Below are positions 22,831 to 33,400 of a DNA stretch of 64,000 nt, piece by piece. Made by a program: the position numbers and the translations under genes. The stretch's first letter is position 1. Each line of letters opens with the position of its first letter. This stretch comes from Crotalaria pallida (lineage: Eukaryota > Streptophyta > Magnoliopsida > Fabales > Fabaceae), in contig CM075652.1 in assembly GCA_037953625.1 (NCBI GenBank), positions 72,817,501 to 72,881,500 on the forward strand, read 5' to 3'. The notes below the pieces were generated by a model. It was not told where the DNA came from, ran no database searches, and was given only the letters and a program-made list of their open reading frames with translations.

Positions 22831-23608
22831 TATAATATTGGCAAAACAGCTTCATTGGTCCCTAAGTTATTTACTTGTTTGAAAGTGGTTCGTTAAGTTT
22901 AATTCCGTTAACATGGTGGTCCTTCCGTAAATTTTTCCATCTCTGGTCATCTTCTCTGTTGGGATTTCTGGCCAACACCATTTTTTCCGGCGATGAAGCT
23001 CTATTTTTTTTCTTTTTCTTTGCTCATTCTTCGCCAACAAATGTTCAGATTGGACCACCAATCTCTCTATCATTCTCTACGTCCAGAAGGTGGTGTGATT
23101 AAAGATATTGGTCGGAAAAAATGGAGTTAGTTTCACCGGAGAAGATGACCGGAGATGGAAAATTTGACGGAAGGACCAACTGTGCTAACAGAAGTAAACT
23201 TAAGGGACCGCTTTCAAACAAAAAAAAAACTTAAGGGACCACTTTGGAACAAATAAATAACTTAGAGCATCCACATTAGTGAACCCAAAAGTGGGTTCTT
23301 AATGTGGGTCCCACTATTATTTTATTACTTTTTACATTTACCCAATGGTTAAGCACCGTACCTACTTTTTCACTCCATCCCTAAACTCAACTTTCATTCT
23401 TAAATGGGTCCCACAACCTACCCCACACTCTTAATATAAATATAATTATATGCATAAATATAAATATAAGGGCTAATAGTTTTATTTTTTTTTAAATCGA
23501 ATTATCCCTACTATATAAATTATATATATAACACGTTTAATTTTTTTTAATTTATATATATATATTCCACGTTAATTTGTTTTTTATTTTATAAACTTAA
23601 TTTTTTTT

Positions 23609-23610
<2 letters not shown>

Positions 23611-23640
<30 letters not shown>
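23611..23640. repeat. (TA)n microsatellite in the PIF element
   Basis: A pure TA tract within a longer AT-rich stretch (23430-23650). Confidence 0.9.
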
Positions 23641-23643
<3 letters not shown>

Positions 23644-23676
23644 TCGCATAACATTTTCTTATTAAAACATTAAGAT

Positions 23677-24116
23677 TTAATAGTCACATAGGTCCCCGAA
23701 AGATACGTGTGGAATCAGTTTGGTCCCTGAAAGATTAGTGCAATCTCTTAAACCCCCCAAAGATCATTTTGGAATCAGTTAGGTCCCCGAAAGATTTGTG
23801 GAATCTTTTAAACCCCCCAAAGATCAATTTGACATCACATTAGTCCCCCCATGAGGGATCTAACGGAATCCTATGTGACACATTTAATGCCTTTTTGGCC
23901 CAAACGTGGCACCTTCTTAACATTCCAACATCGCATTGGGGCCGACAAAGCATTTAACATGTCATGTAGAATTACATCAGGTCCATCCGGACGAAATTGA
24001 ATGGGGGGACTAATGTGACGCCAAAATGATCTTTTAGGGGTTTAAGAGATTCAACCAATCTTTCAGGGACCTAACTGATTCCACAGGTATCTTTCGGGGA
24101 CCTATGTGACTATTAA
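23677..24116. mobile_element. Foldback MITE inside the PIF element
   Basis: TTAATAGTCACATAGGTCC at 23677 is mirrored by GACCTATGTGACTATTAA ending at 24116, and the arms remain similar for about 150 bp (GTCCCCGAAAGAT, GGAATCAGTTAGGTCC). It lies in the 3' noncoding part of the PIF element. The duplication at its ends was not resolved. Confidence 0.8.
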
Positions 24117-24383
24117 CTCAAACATTAAATATCTTTCAAAAGACATAATTTTAAAAGAAGATAATCATACATTCATACTTAAATTAAAAAACATTAAACA
24201 TAATATCAAAAGACATTAACATACATTAAAAATATCATCACAACATATCATTCAAATACTCTCTGGTGGTAGGTTATTCCTATTTTCCTATATATGTCGT
24301 ACCAAGTCTGCTTGAAGTTGGTGATGGGTTTGAAATTCGAGACGATGATGAAGTTCTGCTCTATTGTTCAGATACACTTGAAA

Positions 24384-25640
24384 TTAGGGACGAGGATATT
24401 CTTGTGGCGGTAAGATGTTATGGTTCGTGCTATGATATTCAAAATTACCAGTGTATCCATCTCTTTCATCTTCCACAATCATGTTATGCAAGATGATGCA
24501 CGTATAAATTATACGCTTCAGTGCATCAATGTGCCATTTTTGAGCTGGGTAACGGATAATTGCAAATCGTTGTTGAAGTAATCCAAATGCTCGTTCGATA
24601 TCTTTTCTTACGTTGGCCTGGCGCTCTGAAAATAATACTCTCTTCTCTCCTTGTGGCATGGGGATCCCCTTGACAAATGTAGCCCACTCGGGATAGATTC
24701 CATCTGCTAGATAGTACCCCAGGTTGTAGTTAGTGCCATTCACAATATAATTTATTGTAGGAGCTCGGCCTTCCAAGACATCGTTAAACACATCTGATTG
24801 GTTTAAGACATTGATATCATTGTTTGAACCTGCAACACCAAAAAATGCATGCCAGATCCATAGGTCTTGTGAAGCAACTGCTTCAAGCATAATGGTAGGT
24901 TTGCCATGATCACCTCTACTAAACTGACCCTTCCATCCTACTGGACAATTTTTCCATTCCCAATGCATGCAATCAATACTACCAAGCATACCTGGGAAGC
25001 CACGTTTTGCATTCATTTGAAGTAAGCTCTCAATGTCTTCATTGGTTGGTCGACGTAAGTATTCTGCTTGAAAAGCCTCCATCACACCAGTTGTAAACCT
25101 TTCAAAGCATTCTAGTGTGGTTGTTTCGCCCATTCTCAAGAAATCATCAACACTATCGGCAGTAGCTCCATATGCCAACAAACGCATGGCAGCAGTGCAT
25201 TTTTGCAATGGGGAAAGACTTTTCTTACCGGTAGCATCAAATCTGTCTTGGAAATACTCATCTCTCTCACCAAGGGCTTGTACAATGCGAAGGAAGAGAT
25301 GTTTCCGCATTCGAAACCTTCGACGGAATTGGTCATAAGTGTATACTGCATGGTCAGAGAAATAATCATTGACCAATCGAATGTGGCCTTCTTCACGATT
25401 CCTCTCTATGTATTTCCTTCTACGCTTGGTAGAGCTGCTTGCTTGTTGTTGCTTTTCCCTTTGCATGTTAAGGTAAAGCCTCAAGAGTTCTTCATCATCA
25501 TTGGGATTCATAAAATTCATGACATGCCACTCAAGGTCATCTTCAATGTTGTAAGGGTGAGGATTGGGAATGAAATTGAGATCAGGAATGACATTGGGAT
25601 TGAGATTGGGATCAAGATTGGGATCAGGATTGGGATCCAT
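24384..25640 (-). CDS. PIF/Harbinger DDE transposase
   Basis: Catalyses excision and insertion of the element at TTA/TAA sites, in plants together with the Myb-like ORF1 protein. The 418-residue reading from the ATG at 25640 contains the DDE nuclease fold: first Asp in GSIDCMHWEW (about residue 222), second in LADGIYPEW (about 310), Glu in RKDIERAFGLLQ (about 348). The N-terminus is a Pro-Asn-Asp-rich stretch, followed by a basic segment (KRRRKYIERNR) and a helix-turn-helix-like region. An ATG at 25673 would add 11 residues, but the TATA box at 25683-25690 is too close for that codon to be in the mRNA, so I start at 25640. No stop or frameshift is seen, so it may be functional. Confidence 0.93.
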   Translation of the reverse strand: MDPNPDPNLDPNLNPNVIPDLNFIPNPHPYNIEDDLEWHVMNFMNPNDDEELLRLYLNMQREKQQQASSSTKRRRKYIERNREEGHIRLVNDYFSDHAVYTYDQFRRRFRMRKHLFLRIVQALGERDEYFQDRFDATGKKSLSPLQKCTAAMRLLAYGATADSVDDFLRMGETTTLECFERFTTGVMEAFQAEYLRRPTNEDIESLLQMNAKRGFPGMLGSIDCMHWEWKNCPVGWKGQFSRGDHGKPTIMLEAVASQDLWIWHAFFGVAGSNNDINVLNQSDVFNDVLEGRAPTINYIVNGTNYNLGYYLADGIYPEWATFVKGIPMPQGEKRVLFSERQANVRKDIERAFGLLQQRFAIIRYPAQKWHIDALKRIIYTCIILHNMIVEDERDGYTGNFEYHSTNHNILPPQEYPRP

Positions 25641-25682
25641 TGGAGAGTTGAGTGTTGTGAAGCTTATTGTCATTGTGAAGAG

Positions 25683-25690
25683 TATTTATA
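25683..25690 (-). promoter_or_regulatory. TATA box of the transposase gene
   Basis: The minus strand reads CCTATAAATACTC directly downstream of the 32-bp repeat array. A start site about 30 bp further would fall near 25657, between the two candidate ATGs. Confidence 0.6.
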
Positions 25691-25692
25691 GG

Positions 25693-25910
25693 CTATTTCG
25701 AATAACGGCTAGTTTGACCAGAGACTATTTCGAATAACGGCAAGTTTGACCGATGGCTATTTCGAATAACGGCTAGTTTGACCAGAGACTATTTCGAATA
25801 ACGGCTAGTTTGACCGATGGCTATTTCGAATAACGACTAGTTTGACCAGAGACTATTTCGAATAACGGCTAGTTGGACTAACGACTATTTTGGATTAAAT
25901 ACATAGATTG
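25693..25910. repeat. 32-bp tandem array, 7 copies, upstream of the transposase
   Basis: Units of exactly 32 bp start at 25693, 25725, 25757, 25789, 25821, 25853 and 25885. They share CTATTTCGAATAACGGCTAG and alternate between GACCAGAGA and GACCGATGG endings, so the array grew by duplicating a 64-bp dimer. It lies immediately upstream of the TATA box, where it could hold activator or transposase binding sites (inference). Confidence 0.95.
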
Positions 25911-25978
25911 AAGCAAAATACATACTAATCTGAAAATACATATTGAAGGAAAATACACATAAAAATTACAACAAAAGC

Positions 25979-27340
25979 CTATTGAAGTCCATATTTTTTT
26001 GCAATTACATCACACAACATTTGATGAGCATCTAGTTTCCTTCCTGTCATACCAGACGTATCCTGGCTGAGGATTTGTAGCTCCTTGACCATCAATTCTT
26101 CATTTTTAATCTTCCTATCTTCATTCCTAGCCATTGTCTCTTCATTCCTGGCCCTTATTTCTTCATTCCTAATTCTCATTTCTTCATCCTTAATCCTCAA
26201 TTCTTCTTCCCTAATCCTCAATTCTTCTTCCCTTGCCCTTTTTTCTTCCTCCTTGACACGAGAATATTCACGTGTAAATTGGGAAAATACATCAGATTTT
26301 TGAACGTACACCTCTTTAAATTTTTCAAAGTCCTCAGTTGCAGAAGATGTTCCACCTTGTTTTGCTTTCGCTTTCCTTTTTGCAGCTTTTTGCCCCATTG
26401 GACGTAACAAAACAGGGGAGGTCGGGTTGTATTCGCCACTACTCGGTGTTGGTGGATTTGAGGATGACGTATATGCCCCATCAGCAGAATTTTTTGTTCT
26501 TTTTGAAGAGCCGTCTGATTCCGGAGCAACCCACCATTTTGGTACATCTTTCACAAATCTTCATGCAAACTCGTTCTTGAAAGCCTCTCCACAATCTTGC
26601 TCATAAATCTTACAGGCTTCGGACATGATATCACTCTCCGAACTGCCGCTTTTCTGTCTTGAAACTGCTTGTTTGTAGCAACCACTGAACTTTTGAAGCT
26701 GTTTGTTCAATCTGTGCCATCAACATTTTATACTACACATATCTCTCAAGGAAAGTTTTTGATCATGATACTCGTTATAATGCTCGCACACCCTTGACCA
26801 AAAAGCATCGTTTTTTTGGTCCACCCCAACAATTGGATCCGTCGATACTTCCAGCCACGATTGAATGAGTTGCTTATCCTCCGGTGAAGTCCACCTCAAT
26901 CTTTTCTTTTTCACCTTAGAAGAGTCTCCTCCATCATCATTGAGGTCAATAGTTTCCAAGTCGTCTTGGGTGCAAAATGGTGGTATTTCATGCTGAGATT
27001 GTGGTACTTGAGATTGTGCTTGTGGTTTATGAATTTGTGATTGAGATTGAGATTGAGGTTGAGAATGAGGTTGAGATTGGGATTGAAATTGTGGAATTTG
27101 AAAATTTCCAAAGTTTGGGAATGCTTGAGAATTTGGGTTTGGAAATGACATATTTGGATAATTTGTAGGATTTGAAAAATATGAAGAACAATTTGGATTC
27201 GGAAAAGGTGGACAGTTAGACATGTAATGTGCCCACTGATTATTGTAAGAAAAAGGACGAGTGTGATTATTGTTGGGATCATTAGAATTATTGTTGGGAT
27301 TATTGGAATTCATGTTCGATGTATTTTGGGATGAAACCAT
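25979..27340 (-). pseudogene. PIF/Harbinger ORF1 (Myb/SANT-like), two nonsense codons
   Basis: ORF1 proteins of this superfamily bind DNA through a Myb/SANT-like trihelix and help the transposase enter the nucleus and find the ends. One frame runs from 27340 to 25979 but is broken by TGA at 26720-26722 and TGA at 26561-26563; both fit single transitions. The N-terminus is Asn/Pro/Gln-rich; the SANT-like part includes RLRWTSPEDKQLIQSWLEV and WSRVCEHYNEYH just before the first stop; the last 190 codons end in a long charged coiled coil of repeated RIREEEL/RIRNEEI units. A TATA-like TATTATAAATATA at about 27345-27357 suggests the ATG at 27313 is the true start, as in the transposase. Confidence 0.85.
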
Positions 27341-27344
27341 GTCT

Positions 27345-27357
27345 TATGTATATTTAT
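27345..27357 (-). promoter_or_regulatory. TATA box of PIF ORF1
   Basis: The minus strand reads CTATTATAAATATAC about 10 bp before the first ATG, the same tight spacing seen for the transposase. Confidence 0.5.
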
Positions 27358-27564
27358 AATAGCTTGAACATTATAACCGTTAGTGCTGAACGGTTACTTT
27401 CCAACTGCTATATTCTTATCAACGGATACAATTTTGAACTTCTTTTAATTTTGTCTCATGCCTCTTCTCTAGTAGTGGATGGGAAGGTGCAATTTATTGT
27501 TAAAAAAATAAAATCCCTCGTAAACATATCACTACTCCCTCTTCTAATAAAAAATTATTTTGTT

Positions 27565-28012
27565 TACTATTGAGTACTCGAGATTAAAAAAACAAAAATT
27601 AGTGAAGAACTCGAATACTTGAGGTACTCTAGTACCACAATTTTAATTTGAGTTGTGTTGCAAAAAAAAAAAAAGGAGTAGTGGAGTACTCGAGTAGTTG
27701 TGGTACTCGAGTACCACCATTTCATTTTATAAAAAAAAATGGTAGTGGTGGACTCGAGTAATTGAGGTACTCTAGTACCACCAATTCACGTACCACATTT
27801 CATTTTATTAAAAAAAAAAGAGTAGTGGAGAACTCGAGTACCACCATTTTATTAAAAAAAAAAAAAGGTGGACTCGAGTACTTGAGGTACTCTAGTACCA
27901 CATATTTTAATTTGCATCCTCTCTCGTTTGCTGTGTTGCAAAAAAAAAAGAAAAAAGAAAAGAAAGAAAGAGTAGTGGTGAACTCGAGTACTTGAGGTAC
28001 TCGAGTACCACC
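27565..28012. repeat. Array of CTCGAGTAC palindromes with poly-A spacers
   Basis: About six to eight units of the form GAACTCGAGTACTTGAGG, TACTCTAGTACCACC, separated by A-rich runs. Each unit is close to self-complementary (GTACTCGAGTAC). It lies in the 5' noncoding end of the PIF element. Confidence 0.8.
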
Positions 28013-28240
28013 AATTTTACTTTTGCAACCTCTCTCTCCTCTGCTACGCTGAAAATTCGGACAAAGAAGGTCCCACAAATCCCTCTTGAACTTGGGCTTG
28101 TGGAAGCACGCAAACTTACCGAAGCACAGCTGCAATCGTGAACTCATATGTTTGTGTGCTTGCCAACCGAAGCACGGGCTTAAGAACGCCCGTTGAGGAT
28201 GCTCTTAGGGGACCAAAGAAGCAATTTTGCCTATAATATT

Positions 28241-29803
28241 CTATACGAATTTTCAATAACAATTAATTACTTCTTTTCACAAACACTCATATTTACTTAA
28301 CACTTTTTAAATTCCTATTACTATTAATAAGGATAGTTTTAAGAATGCATATGAAATGTTCACATTTTCAATTAACCAACTTTCTTAATTGATGTTAAAT
28401 CTACCAAAAGGTCTATATATGCTACGAGAATATATTGTAATATTACAATATATTCTCATATAATTCAAAAAATTAACTACTTTTCTTTGTCTTTTGATTT
28501 GGTTAAATATGTCCTATAATAAAATACACGAGGAAGTAATCAACTTCTATATTATATTTGTGAGACCAAATGCTGCAATCAGATAACAAACAAAGTTGAA
28601 AGAATAAAAGACAACTAGATATGTCATGTGTCCTGTAAATACTGAATTTTTTTTTTTAAAACAAAAAAAAACCTTCTGCTACAATGCAATGCAATATTCC
28701 ATGCAACAGTTGTAACAATACTGAAGCAGTGCAATATCCCCACCGTTTCAAATCCATCAAGAAATCAAAATCAATACAACCATTCAATCAATATTATTAT
28801 TATAAAAATTATTAATTAATTAATAATAATTATATCATAATTATTCAAACTCTCAAAAAAAAGTTGAAAAAATAAAAGATATGTATGTCACGTGTCCTGT
28901 AAATAGTGAAAATATATTTTTTATTTTAATTTAAAAAAAAAAATCTTTTGTGGCAGCGCAATATTCCGTGCGTAGGGAAACGATGCATTGAATACTGAAA
29001 TCAGTGCAATGTTCCGTACTCTAATTTGGTGTAGGAAAATGATGCATTGTTTAAATCCTGAATATTATCTGCATAATAATAATAATAATTTATTATTATT
29101 AATAATTAATAATTATTATTAATATTACTAAAATTAAAAACCCAACTAATGCAGCGGTGGGAAATTCCAATGCCATTGTATGAGTTGTAACAGTGCAATT
29201 GAAATGATAAAAATCCATCTAATATTTAATTCAATCATCAATTAGTGAAGTGGTATGTGGTTTTAACATTGAAATGGTACACTGCACTAATTTGGTACCT
29301 TAAATTATTTTTAAATTAAAAAAATTATCACAAATGGTATGTCGTTTCAACAGTAAAGTGGTAGACAACACTAACTTGGTACCTTTTGAAATAGAGATGA
29401 TATGTTGTTTCAACAGTGAAGTGTTACACTGCACTAACTCGATACCTTTTGAAATGGTACAAATAAATGAACAATTATTATCTTCTAATGAATTCATATC
29501 CAATGAAATAAGGGATATTTTGGTTTATCATTTATTATGCTCATAATGCCACCAAACAAAAAAAAAATCAAAATGTTTAATTCTGATTTAATTATGATTC
29601 ATCATAACAAAATTGATAATCATATAAAAATGTTAATTTATTCATCAAATAAATAAGGAATATATAAAATGAAACATGTAATTTTTTAATTTATATAAGG
29701 AAGTACATAATTTATCAACAAAATCATTTAGATTAATTTTTTTCAAGGATAGTGTTTGATTTGAACCCTTACCTTTTTGTATATTTATTTTTTTCTGTTA
29801 TTT
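28241..29803. other. AT-rich gap with interspersed repeats, no gene
   Basis: No coding sequence. Two diverged copies of a block about 270 bp apart share ATGTCACGTGTCCTGTAAATA and GCAATATTCC (28620-28760 and 28880-28990). AT-rich near-palindromes lie at 28795-28850 and 29078-29130. 29510-29760 matches a repeat also seen at 52560-52720 and 63590-63800 (ATACCACCAAACAAAAAA, GATAATCATATAAAA), which at the window end carries a Helitron terminus. Confidence 0.5.
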
Positions 29804-29804
29804 A

Positions 29805-30155
29805 ATCCCTCCGGTCCTATTTATAAGATCCTTTTGGGGTATTTCTCTTCCACTTAGGAAAGTCATTAAACTTGTTAGTGACATTGGAAATATGAAAATT
29901 TGATATACTTTTTCAAAATTATCCCTATAATTTGGTATAAATAATTTTGAAAATTCATTGTTGATAAATTATGTACTTCCTTATATAAATAAAAAAATTA
30001 CCCCTATTAACTCTACCCAAATTAAAAAGTGTAGAGTTAACAGGGTTTTTGTGAAAAAAAAATAATTATTAAATGCTATTGAAATTTGAAATAGAGTCTC
30101 ATAAATAAGATCAAAATAAAAACCCAAAAAAATCTTATAAATAGGACCGGAGGAA
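29805..30155. mobile_element. Stowaway-like MITE
   Basis: CCCTCCGGTCCTATTTATAAGAT at the left is mirrored by ATCTTATAAATAGGACCGGAGG at the right. CTCCGTCC-type ends next to TA are the hallmark of Stowaway (Tc1/mariner) MITEs. It interrupts the repeat that continues at 30156-30235. Confidence 0.75.
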
Positions 30156-30491
30156 ATAATAATTTTTAATCTATAATAAAAAATAACAATTTTTATTTTA
30201 AAATATTTAATATAAAAAATTAAAAATTTTAACAACTCGTTGCAGGATGTCCTAGTTAACTATGTTATGACAAAGACAGTAATATAAAGTGGAACTGTGG
30301 AAGGATCATAGGAAAAAGTTACAACTAATTAAAATTTTCATAATTATCGTACTAACTACCAACACGCAGGTCAAAGTTGATCCTAATAATGTCAGAGACT
30401 AATCCATGTAACAAAAACAAGTTAACTAGGTTCACTAATTTAAAGCTCAAATTTCTTCAAACTGATTAAAGTTAAAACTAATCCTTTAAGA

Positions 30492-33400
30492 TTAAGGATA
30501 GTAGGGACCAGCCCAGTACGGTAGCACAGGAACCGTGTTATAATCTTGCATAGTGACAGAACAGTTTCCGTCTGCAATATTATTCTTCTGATGATGAATC
30601 GTTTCACTTGTCTTGTTGCAGCAACGTAGCGCTGCCTCAGATGTGCTTTCTACAGTTTCTTCCCCAGAGATTTCTGTATAATTAACTGCTGATATATTTG
30701 TCTTAGAAGCTTGGTCTCTTAACATAGCCTTCAACTTCACAACCTAAACATGCATGGCAAATAATTAAGTAAGATACATGATGAATTAATTAAAAAGTTT
30801 GGAGGAATGTGTGCTTTCAAAGTTCAGCAAACTGAGCCAAGCTTCACTTAACATTTATGCTAGACAAGCCAAAAGAAAAGAATAATTTTGGTACTCAATG
30901 AAGTAATAAACAAAAGATTGAAAGACCATGCATGCATAATGTTCAAATATAAACATGAAATGAAGGTGCAGTGTTATGGATATTGATAAGGCAACAACAT
31001 TGATAAAGAAGGAGTTAAGTAAGTGCTAGTATATATATCAACGAGAAGAGTCATAGATTCATTATTTTGGTTTAAGAAGTAATGACAAATTTAAAATAGT
31101 AATTTTTGGCTTAACCCATTGACATAGATCTCTTTGGTTTGTAGGTTCCTACTATGTTTATTTTGGTCCTTTATAATTTTAATAAAATTCAAATCAGTCA
31201 TTCTGTTAAAATCCGTTTAAAGTAGTTACAATGAAGTCATTTTCACAAAAAATACTCAAAAAAAAGGAGTTTTTCTTTATGAACCCCCCTCTTTATTCAT
31301 TAGCCCCATTTGAGTTTTCATGGACCAAATTATCCTTTACCGCCTGAAACAAGGCGGAAAAGTTTCTCGCTTTTAACAAGGCGAAAAAAAATATATTTTC
31401 CGCTTAGAAAAAGGCGGAAGTCATTTTTTATTTTTTTTCCCTGTTTCCCCCTTGAAACTGGTGGAGCATATATCAACACCTCTTCAACCTATGCCCAAAA
31501 AAAGGAAAAAACCACGTATGGGCAATAACAAATCATCCATTCAAGAGGAGAAACTAATAGCTCCACCGCTTAATCGAATGACCATAACCAAACAACAACT
31601 AATTATCAGCAGCAGAAAATATCAATGGATCATATACAATAACCCTTAAAGACATTAAATTCAAAATCCCAAAAACTAAGGTCTTTCAACAAGGTAAAGG
31701 GGACATAATTAACTACTAACTACTATATGGTTCGGCTACAAGATGATAATAACACTTCATACATGCTTTAATGTGACAACCTGTTTTGAAACTCCATCTC
31801 CAACACAAATGACGAGCATTAACATTGTTAAAGTTAAAGATATATGCTCCGCCAGTTTCAAGGCGGAAATAGGAAAAAAAATAAAAAAGTGACTTTCGCC
31901 TCTTTCTAAGCGGAAAATATATTTTTTTTCCGCCTTGTCAAAAGCAGGAAACTTTTTCGCCTTGTTTCAGGCGGTAAAGGATAATTTGGTCCATGAAAAC
32001 TCAAATGGGGGCCAATGAGTAAAGAGGGGGTTTCATAAAGAAAAACTAAAAAAAAAGCGTCATATAGCCTTGCACCAAACTTTGAAACCACATAAATAGA
32101 AACAAATTAAAGATTTGGTTTCTAGCATATTTGGTTTCAGGAAACAAAATACAAAAATAGAAGTACGTACTGCTACTACTATGTTCTTGTTCTTGGGTGT
32201 TGATTTCTAGAATATTTGGTTCTACATTTGTGGTTCACTTTTAGTCTCTTGCATGTGCAGATTTCTGTGTTTTACTCTATTTTTGAAATTAAATCTGTTC
32301 TTTTTTACTCTTGAAATCTTGTTTGGGTTTTAAATTATTGGGTAAAGTGTATTGGTTATTGCAAAAGGTTTATAGAATTTGGGTGTTCTTCATAGTATTT
32401 TGAGCAATGATTGAGAGATCTTATTCATAAGCCTGCACATTAGAATTTAAATTCTTTTATTTAATTTTTTTAACTTGAGAATAACAAGTGTCATAATCTT
32501 TTGTGTAGGTTTGTAGGTTTGTAAGTCCCTAAATCATTTTTCTTGTATTTTTTATATGTAAAAATGAAAAGATGAAGATGGAAATGAAACCAAGAAAGCT
32601 GAAAATAAAAACAAAACGTGAGTAAGATTGTTTTAATATTGTTAACCACATTGTTAAAAGAAGGACCAATTTGTCCGCGTAAGACAGCCCAGTTGGTGGC
32701 TGCAGGGACACTTAGGATTTCCCCCTCCCCCAGGTCATGGGTTCTAGTCTCAGACCTCTCATGTAAACCAAAAAAAAAAAAAAAAGAAGGACCAATTTGA
32801 TTTTTATTAAAATCATAAAGGGTCCAAATAAATATAAAAAACATAAAAAAACCAAAATGAATATAAAAAAAAGAAGAGTATTTAAGCTAAAATTTATTTG
32901 ACTCAAATCTATGCCATAGAAGTGAAAAATATTTTAGGAAACGATTGATAAACTCTTATTTTAATTAACTTTGGATATGATGTCACCTTTTTCTATTGTA
33001 ATTTTTTACTAACCCATTAATAAAGGTATCTCAAAATTTTTGAATCCAACATAAAACAATACATCCAAATTTTGATTCGGATAAATACTATCCGAGTAAA
33101 AAAAAATTTTCTAGTTAGCATTGATATCTTCTACTCTCTATATTTCATTTTTCTTTTTATTCCATATCTTTTGTAATTTTAGTTAGAGATGTAACGGTTC
33201 GATCTGATTTAATCTTTTAAAAAGATTACAAATCAGACCAACCAAATTTAAATGGTCTGATTCAGTTCAGTCCAGATACATTTCATGCATAAAAATCGGA
33301 TTGGACCGAATCGAATACAAATGGTCTGGTTCGATCCGGTCCAACGGTCTGATACTCAAAATTAATCACATATAAAAGGAAAACCTAGGGCTTTCCCTTC

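Larger units (their letters stand above)
23265..28204 (-). mobile_element. PIF/Harbinger DNA transposon, TSD TTA
   Basis: The 4.9-kb element starts GAGCATCCACATTAG and ends in GGATGCTC, giving an 8-bp perfect terminal inverted repeat with weaker similarity further in. It is flanked by TTA (23262-23264 and 28205-28207), the three-base duplication of this superfamily. It has the expected two genes on the minus strand: a Myb/SANT-like ORF1 (upstream) and a DDE transposase. ORF1 has two stops, the transposase is open. It sits inside the Mutator-type MITE, so it is the younger insertion. Confidence 0.92.
22840..28231. mobile_element. Mutator-type foldback MITE, split by a PIF insertion; 9-bp TSD
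   Basis: GGCAAAACAGCTTC at 22840 and its complement ending TTTTGCC at 28231 form the ends of a long inverted repeat. They are flanked by perfect 9-bp duplications TATAATATT (22831-22839 and 28232-28240), a length typical of Mutator-like elements. The arms read GGTCCCTAAGTTATTTACTTGTT on the left, mirrored around 23160-23264 and 28208-28231. Without the PIF element it is about 450 bp. Short ORFs on both strands at 22867-23102 are by-products of the inverted repeat. Confidence 0.88.

Noticed and set aside
22867..23102. Overlapping ORFs on both strands
   Set aside because: They lie in the inverted arms of the Mutator-type MITE.
26911..27282. Asn/Leu-rich ORF of 123 codons
   Set aside because: Alternative frame of the Asn/Gln-rich N-terminus of PIF ORF1.
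32655..32800. tRNA gene in intron 2
   Set aside because: A- and B-box-like strings and a poly-A tail with target-site duplication fit a SINE; no cloverleaf could be drawn.
32491..32844. Minus-strand ORF of 117 codons
   Set aside because: Runs through the SINE and its poly-A tail; such peptides are common database artefacts of SINEs.
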